Assembly (NCBI GenBank): GCA_963556145.1
Contig: OY744462.1
Location: forward strand, 4,960,001-5,024,000
Length of the DNA: 64,000 bases
From: Hygrocybe punicea
Lineage: Eukaryota; Basidiomycota; Agaricomycetes; Agaricales; Hygrophoraceae
Reading direction: 5' to 3'
In this document: positions 44,169-56,120 of the stretch, piece after piece
How positions within the stretch are numbered: the stretch's first letter is position 1
Layout of the letters: the number at the start of each line of letters is the position of its first letter
The notes under the pieces: generated by a model
The model's input: the letters and a program-made list of their open reading frames with translations, nothing else
Told to the model about the DNA's origin: nothing
Databases searched by the model: none
Position numbers and translations under genes: made by a program

Positions 44169-45771
44169 TCATCTCCCTCTGTCGTCCGTTTCACCGTCTT
44201 CTCTGGGTCTACCCTCAACGCCGTTTTCATTTTTTGCGTTCTCTTTTTCAGCATGTTTTCTCCGTTGCCGCTCCCAATCGTCCTTGAACTTCGCAGCTAA
44301 GAAATTAGGAAAAAGGACGGAGCTATTTTCGTGTCTCAATCTCTCCTCAAACCGTGAAATCTTGTCCCGTTGTCCTTGAAGATCGAATGTATGTTTCTGA
44401 AGAGGAAAAGTTGAAAATTCGAATAAATAAATATAACGAAAACGCTTACAATTTCCGCCGCCCTCTTTGCCCTGGCTTCATCCCTCATTTTATAAAGCTC
44501 CTTGCGTCTCTCCTCATCCCTCTCCCGCCGATTCAACCCTGAGCGGGGAGTAGACCCCTATATCGTCAAGAGAAAGGTACGCAAGCGATCAATAAATGGA
44601 ACCACGGGGAAAACAACAAGGCTGAGTGAAATTACCAACATTGGAAAAACGTTCGGCAACTCACCGATTTGAATAGTTCCGCATACACGGAAGGCTTTCG
44701 CAAGTCAAAATCCGCGCTTCCAACATTCGCAGCAGGTATTCTGGTCTCCACAGCAGGCAATTTGCTGACTTCGTCGGCATCGATACTGCCGGGACCACTT
44801 GTGGGTAATTTGGGTATAGCGGAATTCAAGGGCACAGCGAGACCTGTCGAAGCGGGAGTTTTTGTTTTCTTAATGGTCGGTAGTTTCCGTTTCTTTAATG
44901 GTGGCTGTGGAGGAGTCGCCTCTTTTACTGGCCCGGAAGTGTCAACTACCGGAACTTTCTGTGATTCGGGAGTTGTAGCAATGTCCCCTACAATGTCGAC
45001 GGCGAGTTCTTCTCTCGAAACCTCTTTTGGTCGAGATCGCTTGTTAGGTGCGGTAGGTGTTTCTTGGACTTGAGGCGTGAGGGGCACCACACTGCGCTCG
45101 TGTTTTCCCATGATATCCTTCGTTTCTTTCGCCGCCTTTCCCTTCGTAGGTTTTACCGTATTCCCGGCTTTCGTTACCTTGCGCTTCAGTGGACTTTTTT
45201 GCTTGGCAGAAACCCCCAGTCGCCTCTGGTCTTGTCTATAAGTTTCACTGTCGTTTGCCGACAGCGGTGGGTGGTGAGGGGAGTCTTGAGTGTCATCCTT
45301 GTCCTTGTATTCATCTTCATCTTCTGACTCGACCATTGCGCGCTTCTTTTTCGATCGTGAGCTCTTCGTTTTTCTGCCATCAGTCCTCACGTTTTGTGGA
45401 GAGATAGGTTTTGAGAATGATGGTGATCCACGATGGTTTCGATCCGGTAAAACATTCGTTTCCACGGTGTCCTGGACGTCTGCATCCATTTCAATCCCCC
45501 TGTCGTCGTCGTTCATGGGTTCAGCCGTTCTCGACTGCTTCACAGTTGGAATTTGTGGCCGAATGTTTAGGGGATCTGCGTCACCGTCATCGTCTGAATC
45601 GTCCTCGTCTGAATCGACTCGACGGTTGTTTGCCTTGCGGCGAAGAGAAGGTGGCTCAGTGTGCTATATCCGCCATAAGCAAAGCTTCTGAGAGAAAAGC
45701 CATTTGAGGCGAATGAGCACCTGAGACTGGGGTGCCTCTATTGCAACTCTCGGTGGAATCCTGAGAGACAT
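44169..45771 (-). CDS. Disordered, highly charged nuclear protein, uncharacterised
   Basis: Exon 1 (from ATG 45771, MSLRIPPRVAIEAPQSQ) splices over about 60 nt into a long exon that starts PPSLRRKANNRRVDSDED. The protein is rich in Lys, Asp/Glu, Ser and Pro with several NLS-like clusters (SRSKKKRAM, PPLKKRKL) and acidic runs (DEDDSDDDGDAD). Two further exons encode a charged coiled coil (LNRRERDEERRKELYKMRDE) and a final helical segment (LQGQRDKISRFEERLRHE, FKDDWERQRRKHAEKE). About 400 residues. It is probably a chromatin- or RNA-associated scaffold, but this is inferred only from composition. Divergent from the mitochondrial PheRS gene with 74 bp between ATGs. Confidence 0.72.
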
Positions 45772-45845
45772 GTCGAAGTGCAGGGCTTTAGACAATAAAG
45801 GTAAACAAGTTATAATGCAAAACAGTCCTAAAAGTTTAATCGTCC

Positions 45846-47345
45846 ATGATTATACCGTTGGCGGTCAAACCTAGCCACTTCCTGTGCGCTCTGCGACAAC
45901 CCTGCCCTGCATATTGCCGCCTGCTCGCCAAACTCAGTGCACCGACTCACCTTACCATCCTCGGGGAGCGCTACCTGGTGGATTCAGTGACCAACATAAC
46001 GCCATCGATTATTTCCAAAACATCTCTTCGTCTACACACCCAGCAAGCTCATCCTCTCAACACCCTGCGCACCCTCGTTGAAGCCCACTTCCCAGACTAC
46101 GCACACTTGTCTTCGCTTTCCCCAATTGTTTCGCCCTACAAGAATTTCGATGAGCTATCCTTTCCAAAAGATCACCCTGGGCGTTCCGTCACGGATAGTT
46201 ATTATATCAACAAGGACCTCATGCTGCGCACACACACTTCTGCTCACGAAGTGGAGGTCTTCAGTCGCGGTGAAACAAAGTGGTTGCTGACCGCTGACGT
46301 GTATCGACGAGACGAGATAGACGGGTCGCATTATCCCGTCTTTCATCAGATGGAGGGCGCGCGAATCTTTCCCGCTGACGTTTCGGGTATGAAAGAGGTC
46401 GAGGAGGACAATGCTCGCCTATCTCGACACCTCGCACGTTCTGAAATCATCATAGAGGATATTCCTCATTTCACACCTTCTAACCTGTGCCAACCATCTC
46501 ATGACCCACATTTCTCCGAGCTCATTGCAACCAACCTGAAACTATCCTTGAACAGTCTGATGTTGGCCCTCTTTGGTAGTGCATCCGGTGCCAGCCAAAC
46601 GAATCCTTTGCGGGTTCGCTGGATAGAGGCCTATTTTCCATTCACCAGTCCGAGTTTTGAGGTGGAGGTGTTTTTCCGAGGAAAGTGGTTAGAAATCTTG
46701 GGCTCCGGCGTTGTCAGACAGGCAACATTAGATACTGCAAGTCTGTATTTACCGCTCCATCAACACCGATATGCTGGCTAATGAATCTGCTTCCCTGACC
46801 GCTTTCAGGGGTGCCCAACAAGATTGGCTGGGCTTACGGTCTTGGTCTGGAGCGCATAGCAATGATCCTTTACGCCATTCCGGACATTCGACTCTTCTGG
46901 TCAACCGATCCACGTTTTATCTCACAATTCACATCAGGTACAATCACCAAGTTCCAGCCGTACTCCAAATACCCGTCCTGCTTCAAGGATGTGAGTTTCT
47001 GGACTCAAGAAAATGACCTGCTACACGAAAACGATTTTTGTGATTTAGTTAGGGACGTCGCTGGAGATCTAGTCGAAGATGTTAAACGGGTGCGGGTTCT
47101 TCTTGGGCAGTTACGGTCAGGAAACTGACTCCCGCAGATTGATTCCTTCCAGCATCCTAAAACTAACCGGACAAGTTTATGTTATAGAATAAATTATAGA
47201 TCGATCGACAGGTACGCAACAAGACGCCTCACACTATTCCCAACACTGAGAACTCGACAGGTCGTTGTCGAATGAGGAAACCAACGAGATCCAGTCGCAA
47301 GTAGTTGCCCGCTTGAAGGACCAATTTGGAGTTGAGATTCGTTGA
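45846..47345 (+). CDS. MSF1: Mitochondrial phenylalanyl-tRNA synthetase
   Basis: Four exons. The N-terminus ([20 protein letters not shown]) is a plausible mitochondrial presequence. Class II synthetase features follow: [17 protein letters not shown], motif 2 region [20 protein letters not shown], the conserved [20 protein letters not shown], and motif 3 [20 protein letters not shown]-terminal ferredoxin-like anticodon-binding domain follows, with [56 protein letters not shown] and a tail ending FGVEIR at 47345. This monomeric enzyme charges mitochondrial tRNA-Phe. Length and order match the family. Converges with MGE1, 100 bp between stops. Confidence 0.94.
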
Positions 47346-47445
47346 TTATGGTGACTATAATAGGTTCTAGCGAGGTACTGGTCCGTCCTACCACCATCTA
47401 AAATACCACACAGCTTCCAGCATAGCGCATTCAGCACAGGCTGCA

Positions 47446-48246
47446 TCATGGTTGTGCTTCTTGTGCGACCCCAACCTGTGCTGCTCTCAATATCCGGTCC
47501 TTGATGGTGTAACCAATTTTCTGACAATCGATAATTGTCCCCGGTTCTTTCTCTGGTGTTGGTACTTGATAGAGGGCTTCGTGCTGGTTCGGGTCGAATT
47601 TGTCACCTGTGGGGTCGAAGGGTTTGACATGGTATTTGAAGAGCGTCTGAAGTAGGAGACGGTGTGTCATGTCTACCCCTGTGTAAAGCTCGTTCAGGTA
47701 TGTCGAGTGGGTTTTTATGGATTCGGAGGTTGATGGTGGCGGGAGAGTCTCGGAGGATTCGGGTGGTGTCAACACAGATTGGGGTACAGATTTGAGGGCC
47801 AGACCGAGGACATCGACGGTATCGAGTAGGTCGGATGCGAAACGGGTGATAGCAAAATCACGAGTTTGTTCTTTTTCTCGTGCAGCATTGCGTTGCAGGT
47901 TGAGGAAGTCTGCTTGCAAATAACGCAGACGTCCCTACGAATCCTCAATGACTATGGCACAGACCACGGAAATGATGCATACCGTCAAGTCCACAACTTC
48001 CGCTTCCTTGATTTTCAGCTTTGACACCCATTCTTCTGACCCAGCTATTGCCTCGCCATCGACTCTATCATTCCCGCCTTCTATTTCGAGCTCTTTCCGC
48101 TTCTTGCCCTCCTCTGTTGTGGCATTGCTCGATGCCTCACCAGAGTAATGTCTTGTGCTCATGACCAACCTTCGACTTCGACCACCGACAGACTGGGTGA
48201 GTGACAGCGAAGCCGTACATGAACGAAACATTTTGAGAACGCGCAT
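47446..48246 (-). CDS. MGE1: Mitochondrial GrpE homologue (Hsp70 nucleotide exchange factor)
   Basis: Two exons. The leader MRVLKMFRSCTASLSLTQS with RRLVMSTRHYS is a mitochondrial presequence. The second exon contains the GrpE helix and core: GRLRYLQADFLNLQRNAARE, FAITRFASDLLDTVDVLGLA, the proline linker, GVDMTHRLLLQTLFKYHVKP, and FDPNQHEALYQVPTPEKEPG ending IGYTIKDRILRAAQVGV. Mge1 releases ADP from matrix Hsp70 during protein import and folding. Normal length (about 240 residues) and no breaks. Confidence 0.95.
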
Positions 48247-48592
48247 GACAATTTTTTTGGGAAACGGAAGTGTGTAGGGTCGTGGGAGTCCGCCAAATAA
48301 ATAAAATAAGCTTTTTCTTCCAAGTGTTTTGGGAATAGATTAGTAATCCATGTCACGTGACATAGAACCACACATTCCAGCATTATTCTACTTAGAACAG
48401 GAATTTTCTGGTTGTAATAAATCCCGAAAGAAATAATGAAAATGCGTTTCAGGCCAATTACGGACGGCGTGAGAGCCAATAGGAGAGAATACCAATACGT
48501 CTGGAATAGGACATTGCGACATAAGTTGAATAGACTATCAGAGTCCTGAAGATAATATTCGTGGAAGTGGCCTAAGGGATTCCAAAATATCG
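48247..48592. other. Intergenic region, nothing found
   Basis: AT-rich sequence between MGE1 and the FAD monooxygenase. A minus-strand open frame crosses it, but its composition is not coding-like. No RNA gene seen. Confidence 0.45.
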
Positions 48593-50045
48593 TCACCTCG
48601 TTCCCAACCCACTCAGCCTCCATGCCAAAGCTTTCCTAACAGCCGGAATGCGTCCTAGCAACCAAAGAACGAAGTACAAGAGGTTACCGAGAATGTTTGA
48701 CTGTAGTGTGGCCGGGACGCTCTGAATACGCTTTGCGAGCCGTATGATGGTGATAGCGCGCTCGTGTCTAGCAGTGGCATAATCTTGGAGAATCTTGTCA
48801 TTATCAGGCCCGGTTAACTTTACATACTGAGCCAACACAGCAGCGAGGCCGATGGCGTCGCGGATGCCAAGGTTCATTCCTTGCCCACCTGCTGGTGAGT
48901 GGATGTGTGCGGCATCTCCGACCAGAAATACTACGCCGCCAATTTGGTTTTTGGCAGAACTAGCATTATCGCTGAATCGAACGAAGAGGCGTTCGGCTAT
49001 GGCTGCATGGGATCTGAACCGGGTAGACCAGATTGTCTGCGAAACTTGAATAGGATATGGATTTACGGAGGGATCTGAAGACAAATGGTTCGGACCGTAT
49101 TTATCCAACGCGGCCTGGATGTAGGATGTTGGTGGGGCGTGAGGAGGGGCCCCGTCCTTTGTGGGAATATTACAACCAAATCGATACACAAGCGCGTCTG
49201 GGGACCGCTCGAGTGCCTCGGAGGACGGACCAGACACAGATTCCCAAGGCATTGGGATGAGAAGAACGAAGCCGTGTGGAGTGGCGAAGCCTGAAACCTC
49301 TGTCGTTGGCAAGGGTGGATGAGTTGGAGAGGAGAACGTGATATCTGCAAGAATGAGTTGAGCGAAATCGCCGTCAATGATCTCGCCATCTGGGTCTGCG
49401 AAGCCGATGCCCGAAAGTTGGCGGACCTCAAAGAAAAGAGGATGATTCAGATTATGGAAATCTCGGAAGGGATGAGAATCTCACTGTGGATCTCGCGCCA
49501 TCAGCCCCAATAACATAACGAACCTGCATAATTTCGCCAGTTTCAAAGGTGACATCGGTTGTGTTCTCAGATTTGTTTGTTGCCATTCCAACGACTTTGT
49601 ATGGCCGGAAAACCCGCACATCAAGGTTCTGCACCTGCTCACCCAACACACGTTCTGTTATGTTCTGGGGTAGAATTAGCACAAAAGGGAAACGGGTGTG
49701 CTTGGCGAGGGCACGAAAATCAGCTGAGATGAGCTTTCTGGTTCCCACGCGGATTCCCAGCTCGTTTCCTTTGATGCCAAGTTGAACTAGCGGGTCAGCA
49801 CAACCTATGGTATCAAGAGCCTAAGAGACACGGTGAATATTCAAATTAAAAGCTAAAAAAAATCATGGAAATCACACCTCCAGAGTTGCGGCATGGATCC
49901 CCAAGGCTCGGGATGAATTTTGTCCTTGCAAGACAGCATCAACCAGCACAATATCTCGACATCCCTGTTTAGCGAGAGCGATGGCACAAGTCAGACCACT
50001 AGGACCACACCCGACGATGAGAAAGGTTGCGTGTTGGGGTAACAT
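48593..50045 (-). CDS. FAD-dependent aromatic-type monooxygenase (PheA/TfdB family)
   Basis: Four exons, ATG 50045. The dinucleotide-binding motif ATFLIVGCGPSGLTCAI is at the extreme N-terminus, followed by QNSSRALGIHAATLE. The DG motif YVIGADGARSTVR and the second FAD motif GVVFLVGDAAHIHSPAGGQG with NLGIRDAIGLA are intact. A hydrophobic C-terminal segment (LGNLLYFVLWLLG) may associate with membrane. Family members hydroxylate phenols or act on polyketides and salicylates using NADPH and oxygen; the substrate here cannot be told. No biosynthetic cluster surrounds it, so a catabolic or housekeeping role is more likely than specialised metabolism. Divergent from DPP3, 131 bp between ATGs. Confidence 0.9.
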
Positions 50046-50176
50046 GGAATGCAGTGGGAGTTTTTGGGCGCAAGCTTGGTACTTACTTATATTGCCGCAG
50101 GACCGTGGAACGGATAGACGGTAAGTGAACGGATAGACGGCGTATCCAAGTCCGTCATGTGACTGCTGTGACCTCG

Positions 50177-53100
50177 ATGTTCCGACTCCGAGCTGGTCTG
50201 CATCATGTGGTCAAGCCGCACTGGCAGTCATATCGATCTTACACTCTTCGTGAATCCTTATTGCCGTTGATCACGACGTCCAGAAATATGGCAAATTCGG
50301 CTCAAGTTCACGCAGATCGTTTCTTGGCTGATCGCGCCGCACCCTTGTGTGGCCTCGAGGTGGCCAAGTCATTTGCTCAGCTGAGGTGAGCACGATCCGC
50401 CAGTCAACGGACACCTCGTAGTGAGCGAACACCCCTTTGGAAGCTCCAAGGAGAAGCTTTACGCGCACTACATCAGTCAAGCATCGTGGGCGGGTGCCCG
50501 CATCATACAGGGACAGTGGACCTCTTACGCAGAAGGCCTCTACGATCTCTTGATCTCCACATTCAGTGATCATGGGAAACTTGCAGATTTGGAAGGGTTG
50601 AAGCAAAAATCTGGTTTGGCTCCGCAAGAATGGGATGACTTGATGCAATACACGATTCAGGTGAGGTGGCCGTATTTTATTATTATTATTATTCAAGACC
50701 CAACGTTTATTTGGTTCAGGTTTTGAGTAATCTGGTCAACTACAAGTCGTTCGGTTTCACAAAGTTCGTCCCTCGTGTCACCGAGAACCAGTTTGAGGCT
50801 GTCATCAAGCAATCTGTCAATGCCGCGGAGGCTCTTCACTTATGGAACAATGTGAGTCGAAGATCGTCCAATGAGGTGGATTTCATTCAATCCTTCTGGT
50901 TGTAACACAGTTGAAGGGTCAAATTTATGCCTTGTCTCCTGAATCATCCCTCTTCATTGGCAAGCGGAGTCTAGGACACATCTCAAACTATTATCTTGGG
51001 GAAAGCGTGGAAGATGCAGAGGTCGCTGCAATTCAGGCTGCCGCTGAGAAACTTGGCATCGAGGTTCTCAATACCCGGTCGGCGGTATTCGTTACGCGCA
51101 ATGGCTTGTTGCCCTGATACAGTTATAATTTCCCAGTGTCAAGAAAAATGGCCCCTATGATTTTACTCTCTTGGTTGCCTCTGCCAGAACAAATCCTTCC
51201 ACTACACACGAAATAGAACTACAGTCTGCCAAGGCCAAACTGACAGTCGAGTATGGGGACTTTGCGAAGGCTTTGCAGAATGTTGTTGCGGCTCTTCGCG
51301 AGGTTGGTAAAGCACTATCCCGCGTCAACTTGACGTCGTTGACACGGCTCTGCAGGCAAAGAAACACGCTGCAAACGAAAACCAGCAAGCTATGATCCAA
51401 GGATATATAAAATCGTTCAAGCCCGTCTCTTATCCCCAGTTTCATCATTGCTGATCACAACATGATAGTTTCGAAACTGGATCAATTCCGGATCACAAGG
51501 ATGCCTCTAAATACTGGGTCAAGGACATTAGCCCCGTTGTCGAGAGCTACATCGGTTTCATAGGTCAGTTGTCAGGATCCTTTACTCTGTGATCTTCACA
51601 ATACTGATTTCTGTATTGCATTAAAAAGAGACTTATGTTGACCCGTATGGCGGAAGGGCGGAATGGGAAGGTATCCATATTCTTTGTTTAGGCTCACCGT
51701 GTCGTTGCATAGGAATCTGAATTCTTGCACAGGATTTGCTGCTATTGTTGACAAGCAGCTGAGCGCCAAGTATGAAACCCTTGTCGAAGGTGCTCCGGAC
51801 CTCATAAAGGTCTTGCCATGGGGAAAGGACTTTGAGGTAGACGTATTTAGAAAACCTGACTTCACTGCTCTCGAAATTTTATCATTTGCTACCGGTGGTA
51901 GGTGCTCGATTGTCCAATGCGAATAGACAATCATATTGATTTGTTTGGTTCAGGCATTCCCGCTGGAATCAATGTATGTGTCCGTTATTTGTTATACTCA
52001 TGGCTCTTAACATCACTTTAGATTCCTGTAGGCATCCAACGTTTCACAATGTCCCCTTCATTGAAACATTTCCTTAGAATTATTATGACATCAGGGAGTC
52101 GACAGGGTTTAAGAATGTCTCTCTTGCGGTGTGTTTATTAAAGAGACTAGTTTTTTTTTTTTTAATCCACGCATTCAGAACATTCTTGCGGCCAAAGCAC
52201 CAAGTAAACCATTTATATACTACGAAACGCTAACCTAACCCTTGCTATCAGACGAGGAGCTGACCTTCATCCATCCTAACGATGTTGATCTGTATAACAA
52301 ATGGGACTCCCGCGCATTCGAACTTCAGGTGGCTAACCATGAACTTTTGGGTCACGGCTCTGGCAAGATATTTCAGGAAGCTGCTGATGGCTCAAAAAAT
52401 TTCGATCCCGAAAAGGTTAATCTCGACGAATGGAGACTTTTTTAATACTACCATAGACTGGAAGGATTTATAAATTGAATCAATAGGTCATCAATCCACT
52501 GACAGGCAAACCTGTGTGAGCCTCGTCTCCGTTTTCTCCAGGACTCTGCACTCATACGACACAAATTTCCTAGAACCTCATGGTACAAAGCCGGCCAAAC
52601 TCCAGACTCTGTACTTGGGGAGGTATCATCGTCGATGGAAGAATGCCGAGCTGAGACTGTTGCTCTTTTCCGTGAGTCAGGCTGCCATGATAATTGCATA
52701 GCATGACTAACTCTCACAAGTCGTCAGCAACCCAGAAATTTTGAAGATCTTCGGTGTAAGGCCGTCATTTTCTGCAATTGTGATATGTTAGCTGAGGGTC
52801 TTGTATCTCTGTAGTATACAGACAAACAAGATGTGGAAGACATTCAGTATGTCACTTTCGTTATTATGGGCCGTGCTGGCATACGTGCTCTTGAGTTCTT
52901 CGACGTCGCCAAAAGTAAGCACGGCCAGGCCCATATGCAGGCACGGTGCGTCCACAGTTTATGTCGTCATCAACCTGTCTTCATTGTCCCTCGCAGGCTC
53001 GGTATCACGCAGTTCTTGATCGATGAAGGAATTGCATGGCTCGAAGAGCAACGAGGTGCAGATGGCAAACTTGAGAACATGTACATTCGGGTGAGTGCCT

Positions 53101-53513
53101 GTTTCCAGTTCATTTCGCAGGCCTCGTTGATTCAATGGCTTGTTTGCGATCAGATGGACCGCGAGAAAGTTCTGTCACACGGCAAGGCTGCCGCAGGGAA
53201 GCTCCTTGTTGAGCTTCAAGTGCGCAAAAGCACTGCAGATGGCGACGGTGCACGAAAGTTCTACACCACATTGACTCAGCCCAAGGAAGGCTGGGAAGGG
53301 GAAATCCGGGATTTGGTCCTGAAGAAGAAACTGGTAAGAGCAGTCCTTCATACATTGGAAAACCCCACTGACATGTGGTTGTGAACATGTATGTAGCCGA
53401 GGAAGATTTTTGTTCAGCCTAACACCTTCGTTGTGGATGACAAGGTCGAGCTCAGGGAATATCCTCTCTCACCGGTTGGTGTTATCGAGAGCTTCATTGA
53501 GCGTCAGTTGTGA
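50177..53513 (+). CDS. DPP3: Dipeptidyl peptidase III (M49)
   Basis: Intron-rich gene ending at 53513. The zinc site HELLGHG and the second ligand motif EECRAE are both present, with [20 protein letters not shown] coming from one exon. Other family words: [61 protein letters not shown] and [15 protein letters not shown]. The enzyme removes dipeptides from the N-terminus of short peptides in late protein turnover. Frame-initial GTG at 50159 was rejected; ATG 50177 gives a 43-residue basic leader ([16 protein letters not shown]) before a second Met ([19 protein letters not shown]) that matches the usual cytosolic start. The first intron skips to 50454 to keep phase. No defect seen. Confidence 0.94.
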
Positions 53514-53650
53514 GAGTATGAGCTGGCGAGCGTGCAATGTGATCACAGTATTAGTTGTTGTAAGAAGTACTTGTAGTATAAATCCAATAAAAAGACATTG
53601 GAACCCGTTGGCGTAAAACTTGGAGGTATTGCTGTCCGTTGGATAAACCG

Positions 53651-55295
53651 TCATATTGTTTCTCGAACAAGAGCGACTATAACTGTTACACTACACGGAT
53701 GATGAACACGGCGTGAGTAGGAAAAATATAGTGTATGCTTACTCATCAGGCTTCTAGGAACATGAATGTTACTTGAGTAAGGAAGAAAGAATAACAGGTC
53801 CACTCACCCCTCCTCTAAAAAACATCCCTTGCCTCGCAGCTTCTTCTATATCACCGAAAATAGTAATTTGCATCAGTGCATTGAACGCTCAGATAGATAA
53901 TCAACATACTCTCGAAAGGGCTGACCCTGTGTTTGTTCGCCATACACTGGCGCGCATAATCAACGATGCGGTTCGCCATGGTCTGCACACGTTGGTCCTC
54001 CGATCCGGCTGCGCGTGCCACCAAACCACATATAGATATCATTTCGGAAGGATAAACGTTGTCCGCCAAACCGTCTGTCTGAAAAGCGTGTAAGCGACAC
54101 GTCGAGTGAAGGGGAGAAGAGAGATAAACACGTAAGCGATGACGATATCGCTGTCGCGCAGTTTTGTTTGGTAAGTATCTGCCTCTTTAGGGGAGTCAAC
54201 ACAAGCGCGGTTAAATCGCTTCATATCCTCGGTTGGCAACTTGGTTAACTGTCTGAATCAATGGCCTTAGACAAAGAAAAATATATAAGAGGAAGCCGGA
54301 GCCTCACTTTGGACAATTGAAGAAGTGCGTTTGAACAGATTGTTTGTGGAACAGCGAGGCAGACCGGATGATTGAGAATCCGCTATCTCCTAGACTAGAA
54401 TGGGTAAGACGGGGAAACCTATCAGTATGTCGCAGAAATCTCACTTGGCTGCACGAAGCAGGCCTGATGCAGCGTTGAGATTGATCAGACACGCGGTGCT
54501 CGAACCTTGCCAGATGGTGGTGGGTGGCGTTAATACCACAAGTGACCCGTCTTACCTGCTTGTACAAATCTCTCCCTCAGGACTCCTCCGTATGCCAAAT
54601 CCAGGCATTCATAAGGCGTCATCTCCCACCCCTCAATTTGCTCCCTTTCTTCGTAGTCCAGTGTTGGGTCTATTTCTGGCTCCCCTGCCCATGCGCTCCG
54701 CGAATATCGATGTGCGTGGTACATAAGCGCCTGTGAAAATAGCGAAGGATCGATGCCACTCTCAACCCATCCGCCAACACCGTCTGCCACTCCAAACGAT
54801 ACGCCCTACCAGCGGATCAGACCTTCATTCGAAGAGGTGGCCGCGAAGCTCACCTACCGACTGATTCCGCATCTAAGACCGATATAATAAGCATCAATCT
54901 GACGAGATAATCGGTTCAGAACATGGAGATTATACCTCTTGTACATAAAAGAAATCTTCACCGGGGTCTGTACTTGACAAACCACGGTGTCGTGATAGAA
55001 TTTTGTCCCTCCATGAGCCAATTGGATTTTCCGGAGGAAATGGAATCCGAAATCGGCTTGTATGAAGCTCTGGGGTTTTCCCCGCCCAACTCACACCCAA
55101 ATGAAATGCATATGGACGGACGACAGATGAGCTGGAGCGGTACAACGTCGAAGTCAAGGATCGCTTCGACTTGCAAGGGATTGCAGGGGACCTAATGGAG
55201 CAGAATGGCTTGGAAAGGTGGCGGCTGTAAACATGTACAGACATGGCGACCACAGAAGCTTCACGATCGTGTGTGAACACTGCATAAGCGCCCAT
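53651..55295 (-). CDS. PTC7: Ptc7-type PP2C protein phosphatase
   Basis: Minus strand with at least eight exons, including a five-codon exon (MRNQS) and a very short C-terminal one. PP2C motifs: GVSFGVADGVGGW (metal-binding Asp), WEMTPYECLDLAYGGVL, STACLINLNASSGLLRAAN with LGDSGF, the acidic TDGLADN, and the final GGKPDDVTVIVAL (metal-binding Asp). Ptc7 family enzymes are Mn/Mg-dependent Ser/Thr phosphatases; the yeast protein works in mitochondria and at the nuclear envelope and regulates coenzyme Q synthesis. The N-terminus (SVHVYSRHLSKPFCSIRSPA) is acid-free and Arg/Lys-rich, consistent with mitochondrial targeting. Converges with DPP3. Confidence 0.9.
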
Positions 55296-56120
55296 AAGTC
55301 ACGTGACGCACCTCGAGGCCCGAGGTTGACCGTTTCCCACAGTGATCAACTGCCAGTGGATGTTCCCAAGTCTTTTGAAGTTATCCTAGTGCGATTTTCA
55401 TGTTTAAAATCATATCTGTGCCTCCTCAATCGTGATACACTCGGAAAGCCAAGTCTCGTAACTGCGCATGATAAGATTCACCTTATCTGTCCACTCCAAT
55501 TTGATGATATCTTCAGGGAGCTTGAGGAGAGGTCGGTACACAAATATACGCCTGTGTGTCATTGCGTTGAATTCTTGTTGAAAGTGTACGTGGAGCCCAC
55601 TGCTCTTTCGGCTAGGCCCCCAAGCTATAGTGCTGTCGTTACGATGGTCCGCCACGCCCGTCACAGACTACCATGTCAGGACAGGGGCAACGTTGCAGCG
55701 CTCCGCTTGCGAGGTGGTAGGAGACACCAACGCCGAAGATGTTCGTCTCGGCTTTGAAGCACATTTTCGCAGAAAATCCATCGAGACACCATGTCATTGC
55801 TTACGATCAGCCCAATTGCACATCAGTGTCAGCAATGCAGCCACTTCCCCTCTGTCCTTCATGCCAGACATAGATCACGAGCATGAAGAGATTCGCGGTT
55901 GCCATACCCAGGAGGATGGAGACGGTGCTACGTACTGGCGCACGGAGGGTCAAGTGGTATCTTTTATTTTGCAAAAGTATAGCATCCATCATCTAGGTGA
56001 TGTGTAGATGATCGATGAAAGCTGATGATACAAAAGTGTTTCTTGGATCCGCCTTGATTACAGATTCATTAGCCTTCCATACAAATATCTATAGGTTTAT
56101 AGTTACTCGGCGTACTCCAA
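55296..56120. other. Intergenic region with a possible gene remnant
   Basis: No complete gene is supported. On the minus strand, 55807-55992 encodes a 61-codon frame with one clear hydrophobic helix (STVSILLGMATANLFMLVIY) and 55410-55664 an unrelated-looking 84-codon frame (RPLLKLPEDIIKLEWTDK). They might be exons of one small membrane protein or debris of an older gene; I could not splice them convincingly. Confidence 0.35.
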
